Shown: positions 27,101 to 42,100 of the stretch, one piece after another | How positions within the stretch are numbered: the first letter of the stretch is position 1 | Layout: every line of letters begins with the position of its first letter | NCBI RefSeq assembly: GCF_037975245.1 | Contig: NC_092578.1 | Span: forward strand, 10,150,359 to 10,214,358 | Direction: 5' to 3' | DNA length: 64,000 nucleotides | Source: Apostichopus japonicus | Lineage: Eukaryota; Echinodermata; Holothuroidea; Aspidochirotida; Stichopodidae | Notes under the pieces: model-generated | Told to the model about the DNA's origin: nothing | Database searches by the model: none | Seen by the model: the letters and a program-made list of their open reading frames with translations, nothing else | Program-made: the position numbers and the translations under genes

Positions 27101-30100
27101 GTGAACAACAGAAATATTGTCTCAAAGCATAAAGAAAGTGGTCTTTCCATGTAACTATGGCAATCATCTATATATTAACCTATCAATAGAAACAATTCAG
27201 ATGTAATAACTCACCACAAATCTTCACGGTTATCATTTCTTCGCCGAGAGTAATGCCAGACACCAGTAATACGACTTTGTTTATAGCAAATGTTGGCAGC
27301 TTTTCTGTAATCGAGTCTGCTTGTCCAAATTCTACAGGAGTTTCACCATCATCATTTTTGATCAGCACATACTCAGAAGTGTCCGAACGCACCACCACAA
27401 CCTTTATGGTAGCACCCTCCGGGATGCCTTGTCCCAGGTTCAATGTCATCGGAATTCCACCTTCTCCAAGGTTCAAGGCGTACACTTCCACGTCTGTCAG
27501 AGTTTCAGAAACTGAGGCAGCTATCTCATCGGCATCATCAGCAGCTACAGTACTCAACTGGTCACTCACTACTTTGATGTTTGCTTCTTCGCAAGCTGTG
27601 GGGTCAAAAATCATTTCATTTCAATCATCATAGTTCAAACATGTCTTAACAGACAAAATACAGAAACAATCATATGGTGTAACCCTACCTTCAGCTAAAT
27701 CATCCAGTCTAATTTACATTATATACACTTAGCAAGTTTACATCATATAGGATTGTTAAATTTTCATCAGTCATCCTCCCAGATGAAGTATGTCCACAGG
27801 AAAAGTTGCAATGTTTACTAAGTAGCAACTATCACCCAGGGACAACCTCACTTTAATTCATAATAAAGTACAAACTTCCTTTCAACATCAGTCTCACAAT
27901 GACTGACTAAGATGTCAACCACATACTCATTAAATAAACAAATTAACCAATGTGTCTGCATAATATTTGTCATTGTCAGATGTTTTGTTGTTGATTTGAT
28001 CGTTGAGATCCCCAAAGATACCCAAATTTGCAAACAAAGAGGTCACTCTAACCCTAAGGTTATGACAGAACATCTCAAAGCTTTCAAGAGAACAGTCACT
28101 GAATTTGATAATTACCTAGAGTGGTTGTGCTCTCTTCAGTTGTTTCCTCTGTTGTAGTTGTCGAGGGAGCTGAAAGAGGAAAATGTAAAGTAATCATTCA
28201 TTCTTCAAATGCTTCTTCTAACACTCAACAAGACTCTACGTTGTACAATATATATGTCTAAATCAGGGGGTAGCTCTGCAAACTTTAACCTGAAAACCTG
28301 CAGAAATCATTCAAGCAGGGGGTATGTTTGCAAACAAACCTCTACTGCTGTTCATGTGCAAGGCCAATATACATGATGACATATCTTCTTGAATAAGTAA
28401 CACAATAATATAGTTCATTTAACCTCATTAATTGCTAAGCTTAGTTCCCTCAGTTCCCTCTTCCACCAGATGTACCTGCAGAGCAAGCCTCCTTTCAACA
28501 TAGGAATCAGTGGCGAATCTTCTTTTTCATTATCTTGTAATACTAATGCATCTTCTAGATGACATAATACTCCCAACAGCTACAGCATCTGTGGTGTTAT
28601 TACACTCTCTACTTCAGTCAATCACATTTTATGCCTCTTATGTATCTACTGCCAAAATCCTCAGTTTCACATTGCTTGCTCAATTGATTATCATCCTTTC
28701 AAATCCAATATCTTCAACTTAGAATAAAAGTTTTTGTAATTAAAGGTAATAACAGTACTGCATTTGCTTCCAACAAGTTCAATTCCGCAAGAAACTTTGG
28801 GACCAAATCCAAATCTTTGACACAATCAATTGCAGTGGACATTGATAGTAATATGTCATATGAATAGAAAAAGTTACCAACCTCCAGTAGTCGTAGCTTC
28901 TGTGGTGGTTGTTGGAGTAGCTAAAAATTTAAAATGGGATTCAGGTGTTACATAATAAAATCTCATTTATTTCCTTCTTCTTTGGGGTATATAGCGTATC
29001 TATTAGTGTTCACTGATTATAATGTAAACTGTTCCATCTGTGTATTACATTTCATGCTACTAAAACTGACAGGAAAAGTCAGAAAAGCAAAGTGAACAAC
29101 AGAAATATTGTCTCAAAGCATAAAGAAAGTGGTCTTTCCATGTAACTATGGCAATCATCTATATATTAACCTATCAATAGAAACAATTCAGATGTAATAA
29201 CTCACCACAAATCTTCACGGTTATCATTTCTTCGCCGAGAGTAATGCCAGACACCAGTAATACGACTTTGTTTATAGCAAATGTTGGCAGCTTTTCTGTA
29301 ATCGAGTCTGCTTGTCCAAATTCTACAGGAGTTTCACCATCATCATTTTTGATCAGCACATACTCAGAAGTGTCCGAACGCACCACCACAACCTTTATGG
29401 TAGCACCCTCCGGGATGCCTTGTCCCAGGTTCAATGTCATCGGAATTCCACCTTCTCCAAGGTTCAAGGCGTACACTTCCACGTCTGTCAGAGTTTCAGA
29501 AACTGAGGCAGCTATCTCATCGGCATCATCAGCAGCTACAGTACTCAACTGGTCACTCACTACTTTGATGTTTGCTTCTTCGCAAGCTGTGGGGTCAAAA
29601 ATCACAAAAATCATTTCATTTCAATCATCATAGTTCAAACATGTCTTAACAGACAAAATACAGAAACAATCATATGGTGTAACCCTACCTTCAGCTAAAT
29701 CATCCAGTCTAATTTACATTATATACACTTAGCAAGTTTACATCATCTAAGATTGTTAAATTTTCATCAGTCATCCTCCCAGATGAAGTATGTCCACAGG
29801 AAAAGTTGCAATGTTTACTAAGTAGCAACTATCACCCAGGGACAACCTCACTTTAATTCATAATAAAGTACAAACTTCCTTTCAACATCAGTCTCACAAT
29901 GACTGACTAAGATGTCAACCACATACTCATTAAATAAACAAATTAACCAATGTGTCTGCATAATATTTGTCATTGTCAGATGTTTTGTTGTTGATTTGAT
30001 CGTTGAGATCCCCAAAGATACCCAAATTTGCAAACAAAGAGGTCACTCTAACCCAAGGTTATGACAGAACATCTCAAAGCTTTCAAGAGAACAGTCACTG

Positions 30101-33100
30101 AATTTGATAATTACCTAGAGTGGTTGTGCTCTCTTCAGTTGTTTCCTCTGTTGTAGTTGTCGAGGGAGCTTAAAGAGGAAAATGTAAAGTAATCATTCAT
30201 TCTTCAAATACTTCTTCTAACACTCAACAAGAATCTAGGTTGTACAATATAAATGTCTAAATCAGGGGGTAGCTCTGCAAACTTTAACCTGAAAACCTGC
30301 AGAAATCATTCAAGCAGGGGATATGTATGCAAACAAACCTCTACTGCTGTTCATGTGCAAGGCAAATATACATGATGACATATCTTCTTGAATAAGTAGC
30401 ACAATAATATAGTTCATTTAACCTCATTAATTGCTAAGCTTAGTTCCCTCAGTTCCCTCTTCCACCAGATGTACCTGCAGAGCAAGCCTCCTTTCAACAT
30501 AGGAATCAGTGGCGAATCTTCTTTTTCATTATCTTGTAATACTAATGCATCTTCTAGATGACATAATACTCCCAACAGCTACAGCATCTATGGTGTTATT
30601 GCACTCCCTACTTCAGTCAATCACATTTTATGCCTCTTATGTATCTACTGCCAAAATCCTCAGTTTCACATTGCTCAATTGATTATCATCCTTTCACATC
30701 CAAAATCTTCAACTTAGAATAAAAGATTAATTCAAGATAATAACAGTACTGCATTTGCTTCCAACAAACTCAATTCAGCAAGAAACTTTGGTACCAAATC
30801 CAAATCTTTGACACAATTAATTGCAGTGGACATTGATAGTAATATGTCATATGAATAGTAAAAGTTACCAACCTCCAGTAGTCGTAGCTTCTGTGGTGGT
30901 TGCTAAAAATTTAAAATGGGATTCAGGTGTTACATAATAAAATCTCATTTATTTCCTTCTTCTTTGGGGTATATAGTGTATCTATTAGTGTTCACTGATT
31001 ATAATGTAAACTGTTCCATCTGTGTATTACATTTCATGCTACTAAAACTGACAGGAAAAGTCAGAAAAGCAAAGTGAACAACAGAAATATTGTCTCAAAG
31101 CATAAAGAAAGTGGTCTTTCCATGTAACTATGGCAATCATCTATATATTAACCTATCAATAGAAACAATTCAGATGTAATAACTCACCACAAATCTTCAC
31201 GGTTATCATTTCTTCGCCGAGAGTAATGCCAGACACCAGTAATACGACTTTGTTTATAGCAAATGTTGGCAGCTTTTCTGTAATCGAGTCTGCTTGTCCA
31301 AATTCTACAGGAGTTTCACCATCATCATTTTTGATCAGCACATACTCAGAAGTGTCCGAACGCACCACCACAACCTTTATGGTAGCACCCTCCGGGATGC
31401 CTTGTCCCAGGTTCAATGTCATCGGAATTCCACCTTCTCCAAGGTTCAAGGCGTACACTTCCACGTCTGTCAGAGTTTCAGAAACTGAGGCAGCTATCTC
31501 ATCGGCATCATCAGCAGCTACAGTACTCAACTGGTCACTCACTACTTTGATGTTTGCTTCTTCGCAAGCTGTGGGGTCAAAAATCATTTCATTTCAATCA
31601 TCATAGTTCAAACATGTCTTAACAGACAAAATACAGAAACAATCATATGGTGTAACCCTACCTTCAGCTAAATCATCCAGTCTAATTTACATTATATACA
31701 CTTAGCAAGTTTACATCATATAGGATTGTTAAATTTTCATCAGTCATCCTCCCAGATGAAGTATGTCCACAGGAAAAGTTGCAATGTTTACTAAGTAGCA
31801 ACTATCACCCAGGGACAACCTCACTTTAATTCATAATAAAGTACAAACTTCCTTTCAACATCAGTCTCACAATGACTGACTAAGATGTCAACCACATACT
31901 CATTAAATAAACAAATTAACCAATGTGTCTGCATAATATTTGTCATTGTCAGATGTTTTGTTGTTGATTTGATCGTTGAGATCCCCAAAGATACCCAAAT
32001 TTGCAAACAAAGAGGTCACTCTAACCCTAAGGTTATGACAGAACATCTCAAAGCTTTCAAGAGAACAGTCACTGAATTTGATAATTACCTAGAGTGGTTG
32101 TGCTCTCTTCAGTTGTTTCCTCTGTTGTAGTTGTCGAGGGAGCTGAAAGAGGAAAATGTAAAGTAATCATTCATTCTTCAAATGCTTCTTCTAACACTCA
32201 ACAAGACTCTACGTTGTACAATATATATGTCTAAATCAGGGGGTAGCTCTGCAAACTTTAACCTGAAAACCTGCAGAAATCATTCAAGCAGGGGGTATGT
32301 TTGCAAACAAACCTCTACTGCTGTTCATGTGCAAGGCCAATATACATGATGACATATCTTCTTGAATAAGTAACACAATAATATAGTTCATTTAACCTCA
32401 TTAATTGCTAAGCTTAGTTCCCTCAGTTCCCTCTTCCACCAGATGTACCTGCAGAGCAAGCCTCCTTTCAACATAGGAATCAGTGGCGAATCTTCTTTTT
32501 CATTATCTTGTAATACTAATGCATCTTCTAGATGACATAATACTCCCAACAGCTACAGCATCTGTGGTGTTATTACACTCTCTACTTCAGTCAATCACAT
32601 TTTATGCCTCTTATGTATCTACTGCCAAAATCCTCAGTTTCACATTGCTTGCTCAATTGATTATCATCCTTTCAAATCCAATATCTTCAACTTAGAATAA
32701 AAGTTTTTGTAATTAAAGGTAATAACAGTACTGCATTTGCTTCCAACAAGTTCAATTCCGCAAGAAACTTTGGGACCAAATCCAAATCTTTGACACAATC
32801 AATTGCAGTGGACATTGATAGTAATATGTCATATGAATAGAAAAAGTTACCAACCTCCAGTAGTCGTAGCTTCTGTGGTGGTTGTTGGAGTAGCTAAAAA
32901 TTTAAAATGGGATTCAGGTGTTACATAATAAAATCTCATTTATTTCCTTCTTCTTTGGGGTATATAGCGTATCTATTAGTGTTCACTGATTATAATGTAA
33001 ACTGTTCCATCTGTGTATTACATTTCATGCTACTAAAACTGACAGGAAAAGTCAGAAAAGCAAAGTGAACAACAGAAATATTGTCTCAAAGCATAAAGAA

Positions 33101-36100
33101 AGTGGTCTTTCCATGTAACTATGGCAATCATCTATATATTAACCTATCAATAGAAACAATTCAGATGTAATAACTCACCACAAATCTTCACGGTTATCAT
33201 TTCTTCGCCGAGAGTAATGCCAGACACCAGTAATACGACTTTGTTTATAGCAAATGTTGGCAGCTTTTCTGTAATCGAGTCTGCTTGTCCAAATTCTACA
33301 GGAGTTTCACCATCATCATTTTTGATCAGCACATACTCAGAAGTGTCCGAACGCACCACCACAACCTTTATGGTAGCACCCTCCGGGATGCCTTGTCCCA
33401 GGTTCAATGTCATCGGAATTCCACCTTCTCCAAGGTTCAAGGCGTACACTTCCACGTCTGTCAGAGTTTCAGAAACTGAGGCAGCTATCTCATCGGCATC
33501 ATCAGCAGCTACAGTACTCAACTGGTCACTCACTACTTTGATGTTTGCTTCTTCGCAAGCTGTGGGGTCAAAAATCACAAAAATCATTTCATTTCAATCA
33601 TCATAGTTCAAACATGTCTTAACAGACAAAATACAGAAACAATCATATGGTGTAACCCTACCTTCAGCTAAATCATCCAGTCTAATTTACATTATATACA
33701 CTTAGCAAGTTTACATCATCTAAGATTGTTAAATTTTCATCAGTCATCCTCCCAGATGAAGTATGTCCACAGGAAAAGTTGCAATGTTTACTAAGTAGCA
33801 ACTATCACCCAGGGACAACCTCACTTTAATTCATAATAAAGTACAAACTTCCTTTCAACATCAGTCTCACAATGACTGACTAAGATGTCAACCACATACT
33901 CATTAAATAAACAAATTAACCAATGTGTCTGCATAATATTTGTCATTGTCAGATGTTTTGTTGTTGATTTGATCGTTGAGATCCCCAAAGATACCCAAAT
34001 TTGCAAACAAAGAGGTCACTCTAACCCTAAGGTCATGACAGAACATCTCAAAGCTTTCAAGAGAACAGTCACTGAATTTGATAATTACCTAGAGTGGTTG
34101 TGCTCTCTTCAGTTGTTTCCTCTGTTGTAGTTGTCGAGGGAGCTGAAAGAGGAAAATGTAAAGTAATCATTCATTCTTCAAATACTTCTTCTAACACTCA
34201 ACAAGACTCTACGTTGTACAATATATATGTCTAAATCAGGGGGTAGCTCTGCAAACTTTAACCTGAAAACCTGCAGAAATCATTCAAGCAGGGGGTATGT
34301 TTGCAAACAAACCTCTACTGCTGTTCATGTGCAAGGCCAATATACATGATGACATATCTTCTTGAATAAGTAACACAATAATATAGTTCATTTAACCTCA
34401 TTAATTGCTAAGCTTAGTTCCCTCAGTTCCCTCTTCCACCAGATGTACCTGCAGAGCAAGCCTCCTTTCAACATAGGAATCAGTGGCGAATCTTCTTTTT
34501 CATTATCTTGTAATACTAATGCATCTTCTAGATGACATAATACTCCCAACAGCTACAGCATCTATGGTGTTATTACACTCTCTACTTCAGTCAATCACAT
34601 TTTATGCCTCTTATGTATCTACTGCCAAAATCCTCAGTTTCACATTGCTTGCTCAATTGATTATCATCCTTTCAAATCCAATATCTTCAACTTAGAATAA
34701 AAGTTTTTGTAATTAAAGGTAATAACAGTACTGCATTTGCTTCCAACAAGTTCAATTCCGCAAGAAACTTTGGGACCAAATCCAAATCTTTGACACAATC
34801 AATTGCAGTGGACATTGATAGTAATATGTCATATGAATAGAAAAAGTTACCAACCTCCAGTAGTCGTAGCTTCTGTGGTGGTTGTTGGAGTAGCTAAAAA
34901 TTTAAAATGGGATTCAGGTGTTACATAATAAAATCTCATTTATTTCCTTCTTCTTTGGGGTATATAGCGTATCTATTAGTGCTCACTGATTATAATGTAA
35001 ACTGTTCCATCTGTGTATTACATTTCATGCTACTAAAACTGACAGGAAAAGTCAGAAAAGCAAAGTGAACAACAGAAATATTGTCTCAAAGCATAAAGAA
35101 AGTGGTCTTTCCATGTAACTATGGCAATCATCTATATATTAACCTATCAATAGAAACAATTCAGATGTAATAACTCACCACAAATCTTCACGGTTATCAT
35201 TTCTTCGCCGAGAGTAATGCCAGACACCAGTAATACGACTTTGTTTATAGCAAATGTTGGCAGCTTTTCTGTAATCGAGTCTGCTTGTCCAAATTCTACA
35301 GGAGTTTCACCATCATCATTTTTGATCAGCACATACTCAGAAGTGTCCGAACGCACCACCACAACCTTTATGGTAGCACCCTCCGGGATGCCTTGTCCCA
35401 GGTTCAATGTCATCGGAATTCCACCTTCTCCAAGGTTCAAGGCGTACACTTCCACGTCTGTCAGAGTTTCAGAAACTGAGGCAGCTATCTCATCTGCATC
35501 ATCAGCAGCTACAGTACTCAACTGGTCACTCACTACTTTGATGTTTGCTTCTTCGCAAGCTGTGGGGTCAAAAATCACAAAAATCATTTCATTTCAATCA
35601 TCATAGTTCAAACATGTCTTAACAGACAAAATACAGAAACAATCATATGGTGTAACCCTACCTTCAGCTAAATCATCCAGTCTAATTTACATTATATACA
35701 CTTAGCAAGTTTACATCATCTAAGATTGTTAAATTTTCATCAGTCATCCTCCCAGATGAAGTATGTCCACAGGAAAAGTTGCAATGTTTACTAAGTAGCA
35801 ACTATCACCCAGGGACAACCTCACTTTAATTCATAATAAAGTACAAACTTCCTTTCAACATCAGTCTCACAATGACTGACTAAGATGTCAACCACATACT
35901 CATTAAATAAACAAATTAACCAATGTGTCTGCATAATATTTGTCATTGTCAGATGTTTTGTTGTTGATTTGATCGTTGAGATCCCCAAAGATACCCAAAT
36001 TTGCAAACAAAGAGGTCACTCTAACCCTAAGGTTATGACAGAACATCTCAAAGCTTTCAAGAGAACAGTCACTGAATTTGATAATTACCTAGAGTGGTTG

Positions 36101-39100
36101 TGCTCTCTTCAGTTGTTTCCTCTGTTGTAGTTGTCGAGGGAGCTGAAAGAGGAAAATGTAAAGTAATCATTCATTCTTCAAATACTTCTTCTAACTCTCA
36201 ACAAGACTCTACGTTGTACAATATATATGTCTAAATCAGGGGGTAGCTCTGCAAACTTTAACCTGAAAACCTGCAGAAATCATTCAAGCAGGGGGTATGT
36301 TTGCAAACAAACCTCTACTGCTGTTCATGTGCAAGGCCAATATACATGATGACATATCTTCTTGAATAAGTAACACAATAATATAGTTCATTTAACCTCA
36401 TTAATTGCTAAGCTTAGTTCCCTCAGTTCCCTCTTCCACCAGATGTACCTGCAGAGCAAGCCTCCTTTCAACATAGGAATCAGTGGCGAATCTTCTTTTT
36501 CATTATCTTGTAATACTAATGCATCTTCTAGATGACATAATACTCCCAACAGCTACAGCATCTATGGTGTTATTACACTCTCTACTTCAGTCAATCACAT
36601 TTTATGCCTCTTATGTATCTACTGCCAAAATCCTCAGTTTCACATTGCTTGCTCAATTGATTATCATCCTTTCAAATCCAATATCTTCAACTTAGAATAA
36701 AAGTTTTTGTAATTAAAGGTAATAACAGTACTGCATTTGCTTCCAACAAGTTCAATTCCGCAAGAAACTTTGGGACCAAATCCAAATCTTTGACACAATC
36801 AATTGCAGTGGACATTGATAGTAATATGTCATATGAATAGAAAAAGTTACCAACCTCCAGTAGTCGTAGCTTCTGTGGTGGTTGTTGGAGTAGCTAAAAA
36901 TTTAAAATGGGATTCAGGTGTTACATAATAAAATCTCATTTATTTCCTTCTTCTTTGGGGTATATAGCGTATCTATTAGTGCTCACTGATTATAATGTAA
37001 ACTGTTCCATCTGTGTATTACATTTCATGCTACTAAAACTGACAGGAAAAGTCAGAAAAGCAAAGTGAACAACAGAAATATTGTCTCAAAGCATAAAGAA
37101 AGTGGTCTTTCCATGTAACTATGGCAATCATCTATATATTAACCTATCAATAGAAACAATTCAGCTGTAATAACTCACCACAAATCTTCACGGTTATCAT
37201 TTCTTCGCCGAGAGTAATGCCAGACACCAGTAATACGACTTTGTTTATAGCAAATGTTGGCAGCTTTTCTGTAATCGAGTCTGCTTGTCCAAATTCTACA
37301 GGAGTTTCACCATCATCATTTTTGATCAGCACATACTCAGAAGTGTCCGAACGCACCACCACAACCTTTATGGTAGCACCCTCCGGGATGCCTTGTCCCA
37401 GGTTCAATGTCATCGGAATTCCACCTTCTCCAAGGTTCAAGGCGTACACTTCCACGTCTGTCAGAGTTTCAGAAACTGAGGCAGCTATCTCATCGGCATC
37501 ATCAGCAGCTACAGTACTCAACTGGTCACTCACTACTTTGATGTTTGCTTCTTCGCAAGCTGTGGGGTCAAAAATCACAAAAATCATTTCATTTCAATCA
37601 TCATAGTTCAAACATGTCTTAACAGACAAAATACAGAAACAATCATATGGTTTAACCCTACCTTCAGCTAAATCATCCAGTCTAATTTACATTATATACA
37701 CTTAGCAAGTTTACATCATCTAAGATTGTTAAATTTTCATCAGTCATCCTCCCAGATGAAGTATGTCCACAGGAAAAGTTGCAATGTTTACTAAGTAGCA
37801 ACTATCACCCAGGGACAACCTCACTTTAATTCATAATAAAGTACAAACTTCCTTTCAACATCAGTCTCACAATGACTGACTAAGATGTCAACCACATACT
37901 CATTAAATAAACAAATTAACCAATGTGTCTGCATAATATTTGTCATTGTCAGATGTTTTGTTGTTGATTTGATCGTTGAGATCCCCAAAGATACCCAAAT
38001 TTGCAAACAAAGAGGTCACTCTAACCCTAAGGTTATGACAGAACATCTCAAAGCTTTCAAGAGAACAGTCACTGAATTTGATAATTACCTAGAGTGGTTG
38101 TGCTCTCTTCAGTTGTTTCCTCTGTTGTAGTTGTCGAGGGAGCTGAAAGAGGAAAATGTAAAGTAATCATTCATTCTTCAAATACTTCTTCTAACTCTCA
38201 ACAAGACTCTACGCTGTACAATATATATGTCTAAATCAGGGGGTAGCTCTGCAAACTTTAACCTGAAAACCTGCAGAAATCATTCAAGCAGGGGGTATGT
38301 TTGCAAACAAACCTCTACTGCTGTTCATGTGCAAGGCCAATATACATGATGACATATCTTCTTGAATAAGTAACACAATAATATAGTTCATTTAACCTCA
38401 TTAATTGCTAAGCTTAGTTCCCTCAGTTCCCTCTTCCACCAGATGTACCTGCAGAGCAAGCCTCCTTTCAACATAGGAATCAGTGGCGAATCTTCGTTTT
38501 CATTATCTTGTAATACTAATGCATCTTCTAGATGACATAATACTCCCAACAGCTACAGCAGCTATGGTGTTATTACACTCTCTACTTCAGTCAATCACAT
38601 TTTATGCCTCTTATGTATCTACTGCCAAAATCCTCAGTTTCACATTGCTTGCTCAATTGATTATCATCCTTTCAAATCCAATATCTTCAACTTAGAATAA
38701 AAGTTTTTGTAATTCAAGGTAATAACAGTACTGCATTTGCTTCCAACAAGTTCAATTCCGCAAGAAACTTTGGGACCAAATCCAAATCTTTGACACAATC
38801 AATTGCAGTGGACATTGATAGTAATATGTCATATGAATAGAAAAAGTTACCAACCTCCAGTAGTCGTAGCTTCTGTGGTGGTTGTTGGAGTAGCTAAAAA
38901 TTTAAAATGGGATTCAGGTGTTACATAATAAAATCTCATTTATTTCCTTCTTCTTTGGGGTATATAGCGTATCTATTAGTGTTCACTGATTATAATGTAA
39001 ACTGTTCCATCTGTGTATTACATTTCATGCTACTAAAACTGACAGGAAAAGTCAGAAAAGCAAAGTGAACAACAGAAATATTGTCTCAAAGCATAAAGAA

Positions 39101-42100
39101 AGTGGTCTTTCCATGTAACTATGGCAATCATCTATATATTAACCTATCAATAGAAACAATTCAGATGTAATAACTCACCACAAATCTTCACGGTTATCAT
39201 TTCTTCGCCGAGAGTAATGCCAGACACCAGTAATACGACTTTGTTTATAGCAAATGTTGGCAGCTTTTCTGTAATCGAGTCTGCTTGTCCAAATTCTACA
39301 GGAGTTTCACCATCATCATTTTTGATCAGCACATACTCAGAAGTGTCCGAACGCACCACCACAACCTTTATGGTAGCACCCTCCGGGATGCCTTGTCCCA
39401 GGTTCAATGTCATCGGAATTCCACCTTCTCCAAGGTTCAAGGCGTACACTTCCACGTCTGTCAGAGTTTCAGAAACTGAGGCAGCTATCTCATCTGCATC
39501 ATCAGCAGCTACAGTACTCAACTGGTCACTCACTACTTTGATGTTTGCTTCTTCGCAAGCTGTGGGGTCAAAAATCACAAAAATCATTTCATTTCAATCA
39601 TCATAGTTCAAACATGTCTTAACAGACAAAATACAGAAACAATCATATGGTTTAACCCTACCTTCAGCTAAATCATCCAGTCTAATTTACATTATATACA
39701 CTTAGCAAGTTTACATCATCTAAGATTGTTAAATTTTCATCAGTCATCCTCCCAGATGAAGTATGTCCACAGGAAAAGTTGCAATGTTTACTAAGTAGCA
39801 ACTATCACCCAGGGACAACCTCACTTTAATTCATAATAAAGTACAAACTTCCTTTCAACATCAGTCTCACAATGACTGACTAAGATGTCAACCACATACT
39901 CATTAAATAAACAAATTAACCAATGTGTCTGCATAATATTTGTCATTGTCAGATGTTTTGTTGTTGATTTGATCGTTGAGATCCCCAAAGATACCCAAAT
40001 TTGCAAACAAAGAGGTCACTCTAATCCTAAGGTTATGACAGAACATCTCAAAGCTTTCAAGAGAACAGTCACTGAATTTGATAATTACCTAGAGTGGTTG
40101 TGCTCTCTTCAGTTGTTTCCTCTGTTGTAGTTGTCGAGGGAGCTGAAAGAGGAAAATGTAAAGTAATCATTCATTCTTCAAATACTTCTTCTAACTCTCA
40201 ACAAGACTCTACGTTGTACAATATATATGTCTAAATCAGGGGGTAGCTCTGCAAACTTTAACCTGAAAACCTGCAGAAATCATTCAAGCAGGGGGTATGT
40301 TTGCAAACAAACCTCTACTGCTGTTCATGTGCAAGGCCAATATACATGATGACATATCTTCTTGAATAAGTAACACAATAATATAGTTCATTTAACCTCA
40401 TTAATTGCTAAGCTTAGTTCCCTCAGTTCCCTCTTCCACCAGATGTACCTGCAGGGCAAGCCTCCTTTCAACATAGGAATCAGTGGCGAATCTTCTTTTT
40501 CATTATCTTGTAATACTAATGCATCTTCTAGATGACATAATACTCCCAACAGCTACAGCATCTATGGTGTTATTACACTCTCTACTTCAGTCAATCACAT
40601 TTTATGCCTCTTATGTATCTACTGCCAAAATCCTCAGTTTCACATTGCTTGCTCAATTGATTATCATCCTTTCAAATCCAATATCTTCAACTTAGAATAA
40701 AAGTTTTTGTAATTAAAGGTAATAACAGTACTGCATTTGCTTCCAACAAGTTCAATTCCGCAAGAAACTTTGGGACCAAATCCAAATCTTTGACACAATC
40801 AATTGCAGTGGACATTGATAGTAATATGTCATATGAATAGAAAAAGTTACCAACCTCCAGTAGTCGTAGCTTCTGTGGTGGTTGTTGGAGTAGCTAAAAA
40901 TTTAAAATGGGATTCAGGTGTTACATAATAAAATCTCATTTATTTCCTTCTTCTTTGGGGTATATAGCGTATCTATTAGTGTTCACTGATTATAATGTAA
41001 ACTGTTCCATCTGTGTATTACATTTCATGCTACTAAAACTGACAGGAAAAGTCAGAAAAGCAAAGTGAACAACAGAAATATTGTCTCAAAGCATAAAGAA
41101 AGTGGTCTTTCCATGTAACTATGGCAATCATCTATATATTAACCTATCAATAGAAACAATTCAGATGTAATAACTCACCACAAATCTTCACGGTTATCAT
41201 TTCTTCGCCGAGAGTAATGCCAGACACCAGTAATACGACTTTGTTTATAGCAAATGTTGGCAGCTTTTCTGTAATCGAGTCTGCTTGTCCAAATTCTACA
41301 GGAGTTTCACCATCATCATTTTTGATCAGCACATACTCAGAAGTGTCCGAACGCACCACCACAACCTTTATGGTAGCACCCTCCGGGATGCCTTGTCCCA
41401 GGTTCAATGTCATCGGAATTCCACCTTCTCCAAGGTTCAAGGCGTACACTTCCACGTCTGTCAGAGTTTCAGAAACTGAGGCAGCTATCTCATCTGCATC
41501 ATCAGCAGCTACAGTACTCAACTGGTCACTCACTACTTTGATGTTTGCTTCTTCGCAAGCTGTGGGGTCAAAAATCACAAAAATCATTTCATTTCAATCA
41601 TCATAGTTCAAACATGTCTTAACAGACAATATACAGAAACAATCATATGGTGTAACCCTACCTTCAGCTAAATCATCCAGTCTAATTTACATTATATACA
41701 CTTAGCAAGTTTACATCATCTAAGATTGTTAAATTTTCATCAGTCATCCTCCCAGATGAAGTATGTCCACAGGAAAAGTTGCAATGTTTACTAAGTAGCA
41801 ACTATCACCCAGGGACAACCTCACTTTAATTCATAATAAAGTACAAACTTCCTTTCAACATCAGTCTCACAATGACTGACTAAGATGTCAACTACATACT
41901 CATAAAATAAACAAATTAACCAATATGTCTGCATAATATTTGTCATTGTCAGATGTTTTGTTGTTGATTTGATCTTTGAGGTCCCCAAAGATACCCAAAT
42001 TTGCAAACAAAGAGGTCACTCTAACCCAAGGTTATGACAGAACATCTCAAAGCTTTCAAGAGAACAGTCACTGAATTTGATAATTACCTAGAGTGGTTGT

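Larger units (their letters stand above)
21100..28400. repeat. About 7.1-kb segment of the array duplicated 15,946 bp away (copy 1)
   Basis: Private markers at 21219 (C), around 22550 and 22615 (G variants), 25678-25689, 25947-26035, the whole divergent unit 14 and 28211 (G) recur at +15,946. The left breakpoint is between 21036 and 21219. The right one is between 28211 and 28591. Units 11-14 therefore correspond to units 19-22. Confidence 0.82.
26058..34004. repeat. Two-unit block of 3,973 bp duplicated in tandem
   Basis: Units 14-15 and 16-17 share markers at exactly 3,973-bp spacing: 'ctaacccaagg', linker B acceptor AAG, 30-bp linker A, the 9-bp intron deletion, 'catcatataggattg', G at 28211 and 32184, and G at 28591 and 32564. 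The left junction lies between 26035 and 26080, because the variants just left of it are absent from the second copy. I noticed no difference between the two copies. Confidence 0.85.
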
